A stretch of 6,003 nt of DNA, from contig DAOWBD010000068.1 in the NCBI GenBank assembly GCA_030634235.1, forward strand, positions 1 through 6,003. The letters are read 5' to 3'. This DNA comes from Candidatus Omnitrophota bacterium (GTDB lineage Bacteria; Omnitrophota; Gorgyraeia; Zapsychrales; Zapsychraceae). Both the position numbers and the translations under genes were made by a program. The notes beneath the pieces were generated by a model. It ran no database searches, was not told the origin of the DNA, and worked only from the letters and a program-made list of their open reading frames with translations. Shown piece after piece: positions 1 through 6,003 of this stretch (within the stretch, counting starts at the first letter, position 1; every line of letters starts with the position of its first letter).

Positions 1-1349
1 AGTGTTACAAGTGCCAGGACAAGCCGGAGAAATGCGCTGATTTTAAACTGATCGACGAGCAAGAATGTGCCGCGTGCACGTCGGATCCGAAGAAATTATG
101 TATTAAGGGTAAGAAGACCAATGAAGGCAATCAATGTTATAATTGCCAGGATAAGCCGCAGGAATGCGTCGAGCTAAAACTTCTTGATCAGAAAGAATGC
201 GGGCAATGCACGTCGGATCCGAAGAAGCAATGCAATGCCGACAAGAAGACCAAAGAAGGCAAGCAATGCTATCGCTGCGAAGACAAGCCGCAGGAATGCG
301 CTGACCTGAAACTTATTGATCAGAAAGAATGCGGGCAATGCACGTCGGATCCTAAGAAACTATGCGTTGAGGACAAGAAGACGAAAGAGGGCACGAAGTG
401 CTACAAGTGCCAGGACAGGCCGGAGAAATGCTCTGATTTTAAACTGGTCGACGAGCAAGAGTGTGCCGCGTGCGCGTCGGATCCTAAGAAGCTATGTATT
501 GAAGACAAGAAGACAAAACAAGGCGAGCAATGTTACAAGTGCCAGGACAAGCCGCAGGAATGTGTTGAGCTAAATCTTCTTGATCAGAAAGAATGCGCCG
601 CGTGCACGTCGGATCCGAAGAAGCTATGTGTTGAGGACAAGAAGACCAAAGAAGGCAAGCAATGTTACAAGTGCCAGGACAAGCCTCAAGAATGTGTTGA
701 GCTAAACCTCATCGACCAGGATAAATGCGCGCAATGTATATCCAATCCGAAAAAAGAATGTATCGCGGGCCGAAAGACCAAGGAAGGCAAACAATGCTTC
801 AAGTGCCAGGATAAGCCTCAGGAATGCAGAGAGCTTGGTCTTATCGATGAGAAAGAGTGCGATACTTGCGAGGCCAGTTTGAAGAAGGAATGTATTGCGG
901 ATCAAAGCACCAAAGAAGGGAAGCAATGCTATCAATGTGTCGATAAACCTGAGCAGTGTAAAGATCTCGGATTGCTTGATGCCGAAGGCTGCTTCTTGTG
1001 TGATGAGGTTTCAGGAAAGAAATGCGTTGAGGGCCAGAGGACAAGAGAAGGAAAACTTTGCTACAGTTGCACGAAGAAATCAGAGGCATGCGGGAAGTTG
1101 GGGTTATTAAGCTCCTTGGAATGTGAATATAAATGTACGAATTGTTCTGCCGCCCGGAAGGCCGAGAACGGCGAGCAATGTTTCAGCTGCTCTTCAGTGC
1201 CGGGAAGCATGGATTGCCTTAAGAATGATTATTCCCGTGATTGCTCTTCGTGCCAGGAAGGGGATATCTGCGAGGAAATGGGATTGATCCTTTTCTATGA
1301 ATCACGCAAGACCGTGCCATTGACATGTTATACGTGCACGCCGAAATAA
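1..1349 (+). CDS. Cysteine-rich tandem-repeat protein, 3' part (start outside window)
   Basis: The frame is open from the left edge (first full codon at base 3) to a TAA at 1347-1349, giving 448 visible residues, 62 of them cysteine by hand count. Eight exact 44-residue units are followed by irregular units of 40 and 49 residues and a tail ending CYTCTPK. The unit consensus is CYxC-x6-C-x10-CxxC-x7-C-x11, with recurring motifs QDKPQEC, TSDPKK and KKTKEGKQ. It is rich in Lys, Asp and Glu, and its few aromatics sit mostly in the CYxC motif. No membrane segment is visible. The two CxxC pairs 17 residues apart could form a zinc-ribbon-like metal site, or the six cysteines could form disulfides in an exported protein. 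The missing N-terminus, where a signal peptide would be, prevents a choice. An ATG at 879 is not the start, because the same repeat continues unbroken upstream of it. I do not recognise the family and assign no function. Confidence 0.9.
   Translation, partial: CYKCQDKPEKCADFKLIDEQECAACTSDPKKLCIKGKKTNEGNQCYNCQDKPQECVELKLLDQKECGQCTSDPKKQCNADKKTKEGKQCYRCEDKPQECADLKLIDQKECGQCTSDPKKLCVEDKKTKEGTKCYKCQDRPEKCSDFKLVDEQECAACASDPKKLCIEDKKTKQGEQCYKCQDKPQECVELNLLDQKECAACTSDPKKLCVEDKKTKEGKQCYKCQDKPQECVELNLIDQDKCAQCISNPKKECIAGRKTKEGKQCFKCQDKPQECRELGLIDEKECDTCEASLKKECIADQSTKEGKQCYQCVDKPEQCKDLGLLDAEGCFLCDEVSGKKCVEGQRTREGKLCYSCTKKSEACGKLGLLSSLECEYKCTNCSAARKAENGEQCFSCSSVPGSMDCLKNDYSRDCSSCQEGDICEEMGLILFYESRKTVPLTCYTCTPK
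3..1058 (+). repeat. Eight in-frame 132-bp tandem repeats
   Basis: Units begin at 3, 135, 267, 399, 531, 663, 795 and 927, each at the TGY codon of the CYxC motif, and all are exactly 132 bp. A ninth unit starts at 1059 but is only 120 bp, and a tenth (1179-1325) is 147 bp, so the array loses register towards the C-terminus. GGATCC recurs at 83, 215, 347, 479 and 611, exactly 132 bp apart, and is lost from unit 6 on. Hand alignment gives 18 differences in 132 for units 1 and 4, and 17 for units 2 and 5. Neighbouring pairs differ more: 34 for units 1 and 2, 24 for 2 and 3, 26 for 4 and 5, 32 for 5 and 6. The array probably continues left of the window. Confidence 0.95.
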
Positions 1350-1375
1350 TGCGAAATTTGAGTATTAGGACGATC

Positions 1376-1408
1376 AAAAAGCCGTCTTTTAAAAAAGGGC
1401 GGCTTTTT
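1376..1408 (+). terminator. Rho-independent terminator of the cysteine-rich gene
   Basis: AAAAAGCCG (1376-1384) pairs with CGGCTTTTT (1400-1408). The stem extends inwards through TCTTTT against AAAAGGG with G:U wobbles, giving roughly 15 pairs around a short A/T loop. The 3' arm ends in a T-run. It begins 26 bp after the stop codon and should separate the upstream gene from the radical SAM gene. The A-run on the 5' side means it could also act on reverse-strand transcription. Confidence 0.88.
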
Positions 1409-1409
1409 C

Positions 1410-1437
1410 TTGGTCACTGAATCTTTATATGTAGAAT
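1410..1437 (+). promoter_or_regulatory. Weak candidate sigma70-type promoter for the radical SAM gene
   Basis: TTGGTC (1410-1415) and TAGAAT (1432-1437) are 16 bp apart, just after the upstream terminator. They are partial matches to TTGACA and TATAAT. A promoter is expected here because the terminator should block read-through, but these exact boxes are tentative. About 75 bp of leader would follow before the start codon, in which I see no recognisable structure. Confidence 0.22.
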
Positions 1438-1520
1438 AGGGATATACGAAGCCTTTTGTGAAATAAATTTCTTTGATGTTGTTAGAAAACGTTAAACAGG
1501 TGAGAGAGCATTAGCATATT

Positions 1521-2420
1521 ATGGAAAAAAATTGTGCCATTATTTTAAGTCCATCTTGCGGTAATAGTTGCCTTTTTTGCGGTAGTCCACGCTCAAAGAG
1601 CAAAGAGGAAATAAAGGAAGAAGAGATTAATGCTCTAAAGAATGTCATTGATTTTCGAAAACAGGGATTAAAAGGGATCGAGATTTCCGGGTGCGACCCT
1701 ATAGAATACGGTAAAATAGCAAAGCTGATAAGAATTATTAAAGAAAATAATTTTGAGCATATAATGCTTTCCACGCATGGGAGGAGATTAGCGGATAGAT
1801 CATTTGCAAATGAAATGATCAAGTCAGGGGTGACTAAATTAAGAATCCCGGTATATGGTTCTAATTCTACGATTCACGATTCTATTACTCGCGCTAGTGG
1901 GAGCTTTGAAGAAACGCTTAAGGGCATTCAATATATTTTAGAAAATTCTTCGATCAAAATCCGAATCAGTTGTTTGATCGTTCAACAGAATAAAGAAGAC
2001 TTGGTCAATATCATTGATTTAGTAAATTCTCTGGGGATCAAGGATTTTACTTTTTCAATACCCTGCATTCCTAGTGATGAATACGTCTCTCATTATATTC
2101 CTATTAAAGATTTGGGGGTCTTTATTAAAGAAGTTGAACAGCATGCAGCGAAAATAAATTTCCCTTTAATCTTTATTGAAATTCCCTTTTGTGTCTTTGG
2201 GGAAAGTAAGAGTAGAATTGACAATAAGTGTGGGCCGCCCAATCTTGGGAAATATTGTCAGCCAACCGGAAGGTATAAAACCCACATAAAGGATATGCCT
2301 TCTTATAGACTTAAGAAAAAAGTATCTATATGCGATCATTGTAAGGCATCTGGTATTTGTGACGGGTTTTTTGTAAAAGACATAGATAAGTTTGGAATAG
2401 GGGACCTTAAGCCTGTATAA
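1521..2420 (+). CDS. Radical SAM protein with C-terminal Twitch/SPASM-like cysteine cluster
   Basis: This complete 299-residue protein has the radical SAM iron-sulfur motif CGNSCLFC (C13, C17, C20), which binds a 4Fe-4S cluster that cleaves S-adenosylmethionine to a radical. ISGCDP (residues 55-60) stands where the GGEP motif usually lies. IPVYGSNSTIHDSIT followed by GSFEETLKGI (109-136) is the familiar central motif of the MoaA/PqqE-type branch. The C-terminus carries C224, C237, C246 and then C271-x2-C274-x5-C280-x-G, the pattern of Twitch or SPASM auxiliary-cluster domains, common in enzymes modifying peptides or proteins; the substrate cannot be read from sequence. The start is constrained by an in-frame TAG nine bases upstream of the ATG. 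The ribosome binding site is poor: AGGTGAG (1498-1504) lies 16 bases upstream. G+C is markedly lower than in the flanking genes, which fits acquisition by transfer. It appears to be a single-gene transcript. Confidence 0.88.
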   Translation: MEKNCAIILSPSCGNSCLFCGSPRSKSKEEIKEEEINALKNVIDFRKQGLKGIEISGCDPIEYGKIAKLIRIIKENNFEHIMLSTHGRRLADRSFANEMIKSGVTKLRIPVYGSNSTIHDSITRASGSFEETLKGIQYILENSSIKIRISCLIVQQNKEDLVNIIDLVNSLGIKDFTFSIPCIPSDEYVSHYIPIKDLGVFIKEVEQHAAKINFPLIFIEIPFCVFGESKSRIDNKCGPPNLGKYCQPTGRYKTHIKDMPSYRLKKKVSICDHCKASGICDGFFVKDIDKFGIGDLKPV

Positions 2421-2421
2421 T
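2392..2421 (+). promoter_or_regulatory. Candidate promoter for the DUF4126 / macroglobulin pair
   Basis: TTGGAA (2392-2397, four of six matches to TTGACA) and a perfect TATAAT (2416-2421) are 18 bp apart. The -10 box overlaps the stop codon of the radical SAM gene, so part of its match is imposed by coding sequence in an AT-rich gene. Transcription from it would begin near 2428, placing the 30-bp palindrome at the very 5' end of the message. A second TATAAT (2447-2452) lies inside the palindrome but has no good -35 partner. Confidence 0.33.
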
Positions 2422-2433
2422 TTCAGAAAATAA

Positions 2434-2463
2434 GAACAGAGCCCATTATAATGGGCTCTGTTC
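2434..2463 (+). promoter_or_regulatory. Perfect 30-bp palindrome between genes: hairpin, terminator or operator
   Basis: GAACAGAGCCCAT (2434-2446) and ATGGGCTCTGTTC (2451-2463) are exact inverted repeats around TATA, which is itself self-complementary, so the whole 30 bp is symmetric. It begins 13 bp after the radical SAM stop and ends 27 bp before the DUF4126 start. As RNA it would form a 13-bp stem with a 4-base loop, but it lacks a T-run on either side, so it is not a classical intrinsic terminator. Alternatives are a transcript-end stabilising hairpin, a 5'-leader hairpin, or a dimeric repressor site. Confidence 0.7.
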
Positions 2464-2478
2464 CAATAAATGTATTAG

Positions 2479-2493
2479 AGGAGCTTCAATTTG
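2479..2493 (+). promoter_or_regulatory. Ribosome binding site that decides the TTG start
   Basis: AGGAG (2479-2483), within a longer AGAGGAG, is followed by 7 bases and then TTG (2491-2493). No ATG or GTG start with a comparable site is available in this frame nearby, so the unusual start codon is well supported. Confidence 0.8.
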
Positions 2494-3105
2494 GAAATAC
2501 TCAATTCTTTAGGCATTCTTATGGGCGGGTCCTGGGCTTCCGGGATCAATCTTTATTTGACGATAGCTGGGTTAGGAATTGCGCACCAGATGAAGTGGGT
2601 GATTCTTCCCGGAAACATGGATTCGTTGGCGAATCCTCTGGTTATCGGGGCGGCGCTGCTCATGTATGCGGTTGAATTTTTTGCCGATAAAATTCCCTAT
2701 GTTGATTCCGTTTGGGATAGCGTTCACACGTTCATTCGCCCGGCAGGCGGCATGGCTTTAGGTTATATGGCGATGGCGGATGTCGATCCGGCCATTCAAT
2801 ATCCGGTCGCGCTTTTGACCGGTTTGATCGCGCTTGATTCTCACTTGACGAAGGCTACTTCACGCGCCGTGATCAATACCTCGCCGGAGCCGATCACTAA
2901 TTCGGTGGCGAGCGTTACGGAAGATGTTGGGGTCCTGGGCGCGATGTATTTGATCATCAAGCATCCCGTGATCGCCAGCGTCTTGGTTATCTTATTTATT
3001 ATATTTTCCATTTGGTTCTTGAAAAAGATGTTCCGGTTTTTAAAGAAGGTCCTGGGTAGAGGAGAGGCGAAACCGCCGGATGTTAAAGAAGAAAAAGGTT
3101 CTTAA
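2491..3105 (+). CDS. DUF4126 integral membrane protein
   Basis: This 204-residue protein matches the DUF4126 family as I know it. It has an N-terminal SGINLYLTIAGLG segment (17-29), a central VEFFADKIPYVDSVWDSVHT block (61-80) followed by FIRPAGG (81-87), and the family-typical THAxK-like region here read as SHLTKATSRAVINTSPEPITN (split: 117-126 and 127-137). Hydrophobic segments lie at about 48-60, 88-96, 103-116, 145-156 and 159-177. A basic, charged tail (178-204) is probably cytoplasmic. The function of the family is unknown. The start is TTG: AGGAG (2479-2483) lies 7 bases upstream, an ideal distance, and the first in-frame ATG comes ten codons later, inside the conserved hydrophobic start. 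The downstream macroglobulin gene begins 19 bp after its stop, so the two are probably co-transcribed, pointing to an envelope role. Confidence 0.87.
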   Translation: MEILNSLGILMGGSWASGINLYLTIAGLGIAHQMKWVILPGNMDSLANPLVIGAALLMYAVEFFADKIPYVDSVWDSVHTFIRPAGGMALGYMAMADVDPAIQYPVALLTGLIALDSHLTKATSRAVINTSPEPITNSVASVTEDVGVLGAMYLIIKHPVIASVLVILFIIFSIWFLKKMFRFLKKVLGRGEAKPPDVKEEKGS

Positions 3106-3113
3106 ACTGCAAA

Positions 3114-3124
3114 AAGGAGATTTT
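3114..3124 (+). promoter_or_regulatory. Ribosome binding site of the macroglobulin gene
   Basis: AAGGAG (3114-3119) precedes the ATG at 3125 by 5 bases in a 19-bp gap after the DUF4126 stop codon. This short gap leaves little room for a separate promoter and supports translation from a shared message. Confidence 0.8.
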
Positions 3125-6003
3125 ATGAAAAACCGGTATTTTCCCTATATAGGTATCTTATTAGCGGCATTGATCGTGGTCCCACTGGCCAGAGGCGTGC
3201 ATTCCCAGGAGGCGACGCTCCAGTCGGCTGATCAATTATGGAACGAAAAGTCGTTCCGCCTGGCCGCCGGAAAGTACAAGGCGATTCTTGATTCCGGAGA
3301 TCTCGGTTCGGAAGCCAAAAGGGAGATCCAGTTCAAGTTTGCCGATTCCATCTGGCGCACGCACGAGCAGGCCCGTTACGAAGAGGCCGCGAAGCTTCTC
3401 AAAGAATTGATCGATTCCGACGAAAAGGACCGATGGTGGGCGGAGGCGAGCGAGTCGCTGGCCGATCATTATCTGAAGGTCAACCGCTACCAATACCAGC
3501 AGGAAGTCAAGACATACTACGAGAACGCTAGGGAATTCTGGGCCGGTTCCAAAGACATTGATCGCGCGCGCGGGCGCTTTATCACCGCGACCTTTAAATT
3601 AGGCGATTACATCAGCTCGACGTGGGGGTGGTATTATCATGACATCAAGCCGCTGGACGTTACGCGGGAGATCATCGCCCCCGGTCAGACGCAGCGAATC
3701 GGCCTTGTCGTTCTTTATAAGGATATCCTGAAGATCGTTAAGTCCGACGAAGATAAGGCCAAGGTCTATTATTCGATGGCCATGAGCTACTTTCAGAATT
3801 ACAACCAGCCGGACGACCGGAAGAAGGCTGTTGAATATTTCCAGAAGGTCATCAAGGAATTTCCGTCGAGCGAATGGACTGACGACGCTTATTACCAAAT
3901 GGGCCAGTATTATCAGCAGAATAATAAATTTCCAGAGGCCCTAAAGACATACCGCGAATTTTTGACTCATTTCCGACGTGGGGAATCGCAGTTCGTTGAT
4001 AATGCCGAACGGGCCATCAAAGATATCGCCGCCCCGCAGTTAAGTGTCAATAGCAGCTACACCTACCTTCCCGGGTCGGAGGTTCGACTGAACATGAACT
4101 GGCGCAATGTCACCGGCGCGAAGGTCACCGTCTATAAAATTGATCTCGCGAAGGAATTGAGGTTCGACCTTTCAAAGGGCGAGGCCGACTACGAGCGGGG
4201 CATAGGGAATTATCAGCAGATGATCGAACGCCTTGTTTCGTCGAAACGTTTTGAGATGCTACCGCAAGTCCTTTCGTGGCACCTGAACTTAAAGAATGAA
4301 GGTAAGCATCTTCGGCACAATGAATCGAAGGGATTAGCCGAGTGGCGCCAGCACGGTGAAGACCAGGAGGAAGAAAAGATTGATCCGACAAGTGGGATTC
4401 TTGAGCCGGGCGCGTATTTGGTTCTGGCCGCAGCGTCGGGCATCAAGGCCTATGACCTGGTTCTGGTGACCGATATGGGCCTTGTCACTAAGACGGCGGA
4501 TCAGTCGACATTATTTTATGTTTTCGACGCGAAGAACGGCGAGCCGCGGACCGGGGCCACCGTCAAATATCAATACCGCTATTATGATAACCGCAGCAAC
4601 TGGCGCTGGAGCCAAGGCGAAGGCACTACCGACGGCAACGGGCTTTTAAAGGTTGTCTTCCCGGTGGCCCAAGAGAAAAGTAGTTCAAGCCAGAAACAGC
4701 TTTTCGCGGTTGCGTCAATCGGTGTGATGCAAACCTTCGCGCAAGGAAACTATTATTCCTATCATTACGGGAATAGTTCCAAATGGAATGTCTACGCTTA
4801 CAGTGACCGGCCTGCGTACCGCCCGAATGAAGAGGTTTCCTTCAAGGCGACGATGCGCATCGGCGACAGCGGATCCTTCCGGACGCCTTCCGGCAGGATG
4901 GTTAAGGCATGGATCACTGATGCCCGCGGTAACAAGGTCTACGAAAAAACTTATGTGCTCAATGAGTTCGGGACGTTCCATGACAAATTCACCCTCGACG
5001 AGAAAGCCACGCTTGGCCAGTATAACCTTAACATTTACTCGGAAGACCTGAAAGAGAATTTCGGTTCCGCGACGCTCTTTCGCCTCGAAGAATACAAGCT
5101 GCCCGAGTTTCTCGTCAACATGAAACCGAAACCGAAAGAGGACGGCTCAAGCGCCTACCAGCTCGGCGACGTGATCGACGTCGAGCTCGACGCCCAGTAT
5201 TATTTCGGCGGCGCCGTCGCTGAGGCTGAGGTTGAATATCTCATCTATCAAAAGCCTTATAACCATTATTACAGTGCTCCTCGCAAGTATCATTGGTATT
5301 TTGACGAGTCCTTTTACGGGCGCCACAATTATTACCAACAGGGAACGCTGATCAAAAAAGAAAAGATCAAGACGGATCTCGAGGGTAAGGCGTTCTTTAG
5401 TTTTGAGACGCCGAAGGATTCAGGGCAGGACCTCAAATACAGCATCGAGGTCAGGGTCGTCGACCAGAGCCGCCGCGAAATCTCGTCGTCGCAGGAGATC
5501 AAGGTTACCAAGAACGCGTTCTACGCGTATTTGACCCCGAAGCACAATCTGTATCGCCCCGGCGATAAGGCGGAGGTTGACATCAAAGTGTTGACCGCCA
5601 ATAATGATCCGGTATCGGTTGACGGAACGATCACGGTCTCGCGCAACTGGTGGAGGGACCAGGTTATTAAGGAAGGCAAAGTGGTTGCCCCGAACGGCTA
5701 TGATGAAACAGAACTTTTCACGAAGTTCATCAAGACGGATGAAAAAGGCGAGGCCGTTTTCTCCTTCGAGCCTGAGCGCGACGGCTATTATGTTGTGAAG
5801 CTGACCGCGTTTGACGATCAAGCCAATGAGATCACCTCGCGGGCCAATGTCTTTGTTTGCGACAAACAGAGCAAGGATTTAGGCTACCGTTACGGCGGGA
5901 TACAGATCATCACTGAGAAGGATACGTATTCGATCGGGGAGACCGCGCGCGTGATGGTGGTCACCGATAAGCCGGGCAACTGGGTGCTCTTCACCCAGGA
6001 GGC
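3125..6003 (+). CDS. Alpha-2-macroglobulin family protein with N-terminal TPR-like region (3' end outside window)
   Basis: The frame is open from ATG 3125 to the right edge: 959 full codons plus two bases. AGGAG (3115-3119) lies 5 bases upstream. A signal peptide spans residues 1 to about 27 (hydrophobic YIGILLAALIVV, likely cut after VHS); no lipobox cysteine, so probably exported rather than lipid-anchored. Residues 33-290 are helical and TPR-like, clearest at 215-285 (YYSMAMSYF, KAVEYFQKVIKEFP, YYQMGQYYQQNNKFPEALKTY). From about 304 macroglobulin-type beta domains begin: an MG1-like domain; a region with GAYLVLAA (429-436) and TDGNG (502-506); MG2 with NVYAYSDRPAYRP (555-567); MG3 with LEEYKLPEF (654-662); and a further domain with LYRPGDKAEVDI near 807. 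The family traps proteases or guards the envelope; the activating thioester CxEQ, if present, would be further downstream. Only one cysteine (C912) is visible. It probably shares an operon with the DUF4126 gene. Confidence 0.92.
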   Translation, partial: MKNRYFPYIGILLAALIVVPLARGVHSQEATLQSADQLWNEKSFRLAAGKYKAILDSGDLGSEAKREIQFKFADSIWRTHEQARYEEAAKLLKELIDSDEKDRWWAEASESLADHYLKVNRYQYQQEVKTYYENAREFWAGSKDIDRARGRFITATFKLGDYISSTWGWYYHDIKPLDVTREIIAPGQTQRIGLVVLYKDILKIVKSDEDKAKVYYSMAMSYFQNYNQPDDRKKAVEYFQKVIKEFPSSEWTDDAYYQMGQYYQQNNKFPEALKTYREFLTHFRRGESQFVDNAERAIKDIAAPQLSVNSSYTYLPGSEVRLNMNWRNVTGAKVTVYKIDLAKELRFDLSKGEADYERGIGNYQQMIERLVSSKRFEMLPQVLSWHLNLKNEGKHLRHNESKGLAEWRQHGEDQEEEKIDPTSGILEPGAYLVLAAASGIKAYDLVLVTDMGLVTKTADQSTLFYVFDAKNGEPRTGATVKYQYRYYDNRSNWRWSQGEGTTDGNGLLKVVFPVAQEKSSSSQKQLFAVASIGVMQTFAQGNYYSYHYGNSSKWNVYAYSDRPAYRPNEEVSFKATMRIGDSGSFRTPSGRMVKAWITDARGNKVYEKTYVLNEFGTFHDKFTLDEKATLGQYNLNIYSEDLKENFGSATLFRLEEYKLPEFLVNMKPKPKEDGSSAYQLGDVIDVELDAQYYFGGAVAEAEVEYLIYQKPYNHYYSAPRKYHWYFDESFYGRHNYYQQGTLIKKEKIKTDLEGKAFFSFETPKDSGQDLKYSIEVRVVDQSRREISSSQEIKVTKNAFYAYLTPKHNLYRPGDKAEVDIKVLTANNDPVSVDGTITVSRNWWRDQVIKEGKVVAPNGYDETELFTKFIKTDEKGEAVFSFEPERDGYYVVKLTAFDDQANEITSRANVFVCDKQSKDLGYRYGGIQIITEKDTYSIGETARVMVVTDKPGNWVLFTQE

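Noticed and set aside
316..573. Arg-rich + strand open frame in the repeat region
   Set aside because: It is a frame-shifted reading of the 132-bp repeat: its own sequence repeats with the same period, and the frame with conserved cysteines runs through it without a break.
3..1058. CRISPR array suggested by regular spacing
   Set aside because: The 132-bp units are coding throughout, vary mostly at codon-compatible positions, and show no alternation of short identical repeats with unique spacers.
702..1089. Reverse-strand open frames opposite the cysteine-rich gene
   Set aside because: They have no ribosome binding sites or recognisable motifs and lie opposite a well-supported repeat coding frame.
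879..1349. A separate 156-residue cysteine-rich gene starting at ATG 879
   Set aside because: The same frame and the same repeat continue upstream to the window edge with no stop, so this ATG is an internal methionine-like codon position of a longer gene.
1511..1822. Reverse-strand open frame over the start of the radical SAM gene
   Set aside because: It is antisense to the CxxxCxxC-encoding region and shows no family features.
2451..2675. + strand ATG frame starting inside the palindrome
   Set aside because: It overlaps the DUF4126 start in another frame, has no ribosome binding site, and its translation looks like non-coding shadow.
3236..5821. Several reverse-strand and alternate-frame open frames within the macroglobulin gene
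   Set aside because: A single 959-codon frame with signal peptide and MG2/MG3 motifs spans the whole stretch; the GC-rich codon pattern produces long antisense shadows.

Overview
The window holds four protein-coding genes, all on the + strand, and no RNA gene, mobile element or CRISPR array that I can see. In order: the 3' part of a cysteine-rich tandem-repeat protein (open at the left edge, ends 1349); a complete radical SAM enzyme (1521-2420); a complete DUF4126 membrane protein (TTG start, 2491-3105); and the first 959 codons of a large secreted alpha-2-macroglobulin-family protein (starts 3125, open at the right edge). The organism is a bacterium with Shine-Dalgarno starts and rho-independent terminators. 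A secreted alpha-2-macroglobulin with a long N-terminal helical-repeat region is mostly found in Gram-negative-type bacteria. A PVC or candidate-phylum lineage such as Omnitrophota is a guess; the sequence alone does not settle it.

Left region (1-1408): the reading frame is a regular 132-bp (44-residue) repeat with six cysteines per unit, decaying into two irregular units at the C-terminus, followed by a strong intrinsic terminator (1376-1408). I do not recognise the repeat as a named family.

Middle region (1409-2463): the radical SAM gene is clearly more AT-rich than its neighbours (20 G+C in 1621-1680, against 36 in 3421-3480 and 30 in 541-600). It appears to be its own transcription unit, between the upstream terminator and a perfect 30-bp palindrome downstream. 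It has a CxxxCxxC iron-sulfur motif and a C-terminal cysteine cluster of the Twitch/SPASM kind, typical of radical SAM enzymes that act on peptides or proteins.

Right region (2464-6003): the DUF4126 gene and the alpha-2-macroglobulin gene are 19 bp apart, each with a good ribosome binding site, and probably form an operon serving the cell envelope. The macroglobulin gene has TPR-like helices, then an MG1-like domain, a beta-sandwich region, MG2, MG3 and a further macroglobulin-like domain. The thioester region, if present, lies beyond the window.

The most notable item is the cysteine-rich repeat protein. Its placement next to a peptide-modifying-type radical SAM enzyme is suggestive, but the two are separated by a terminator and differ in base composition, so a functional link is only a hypothesis.
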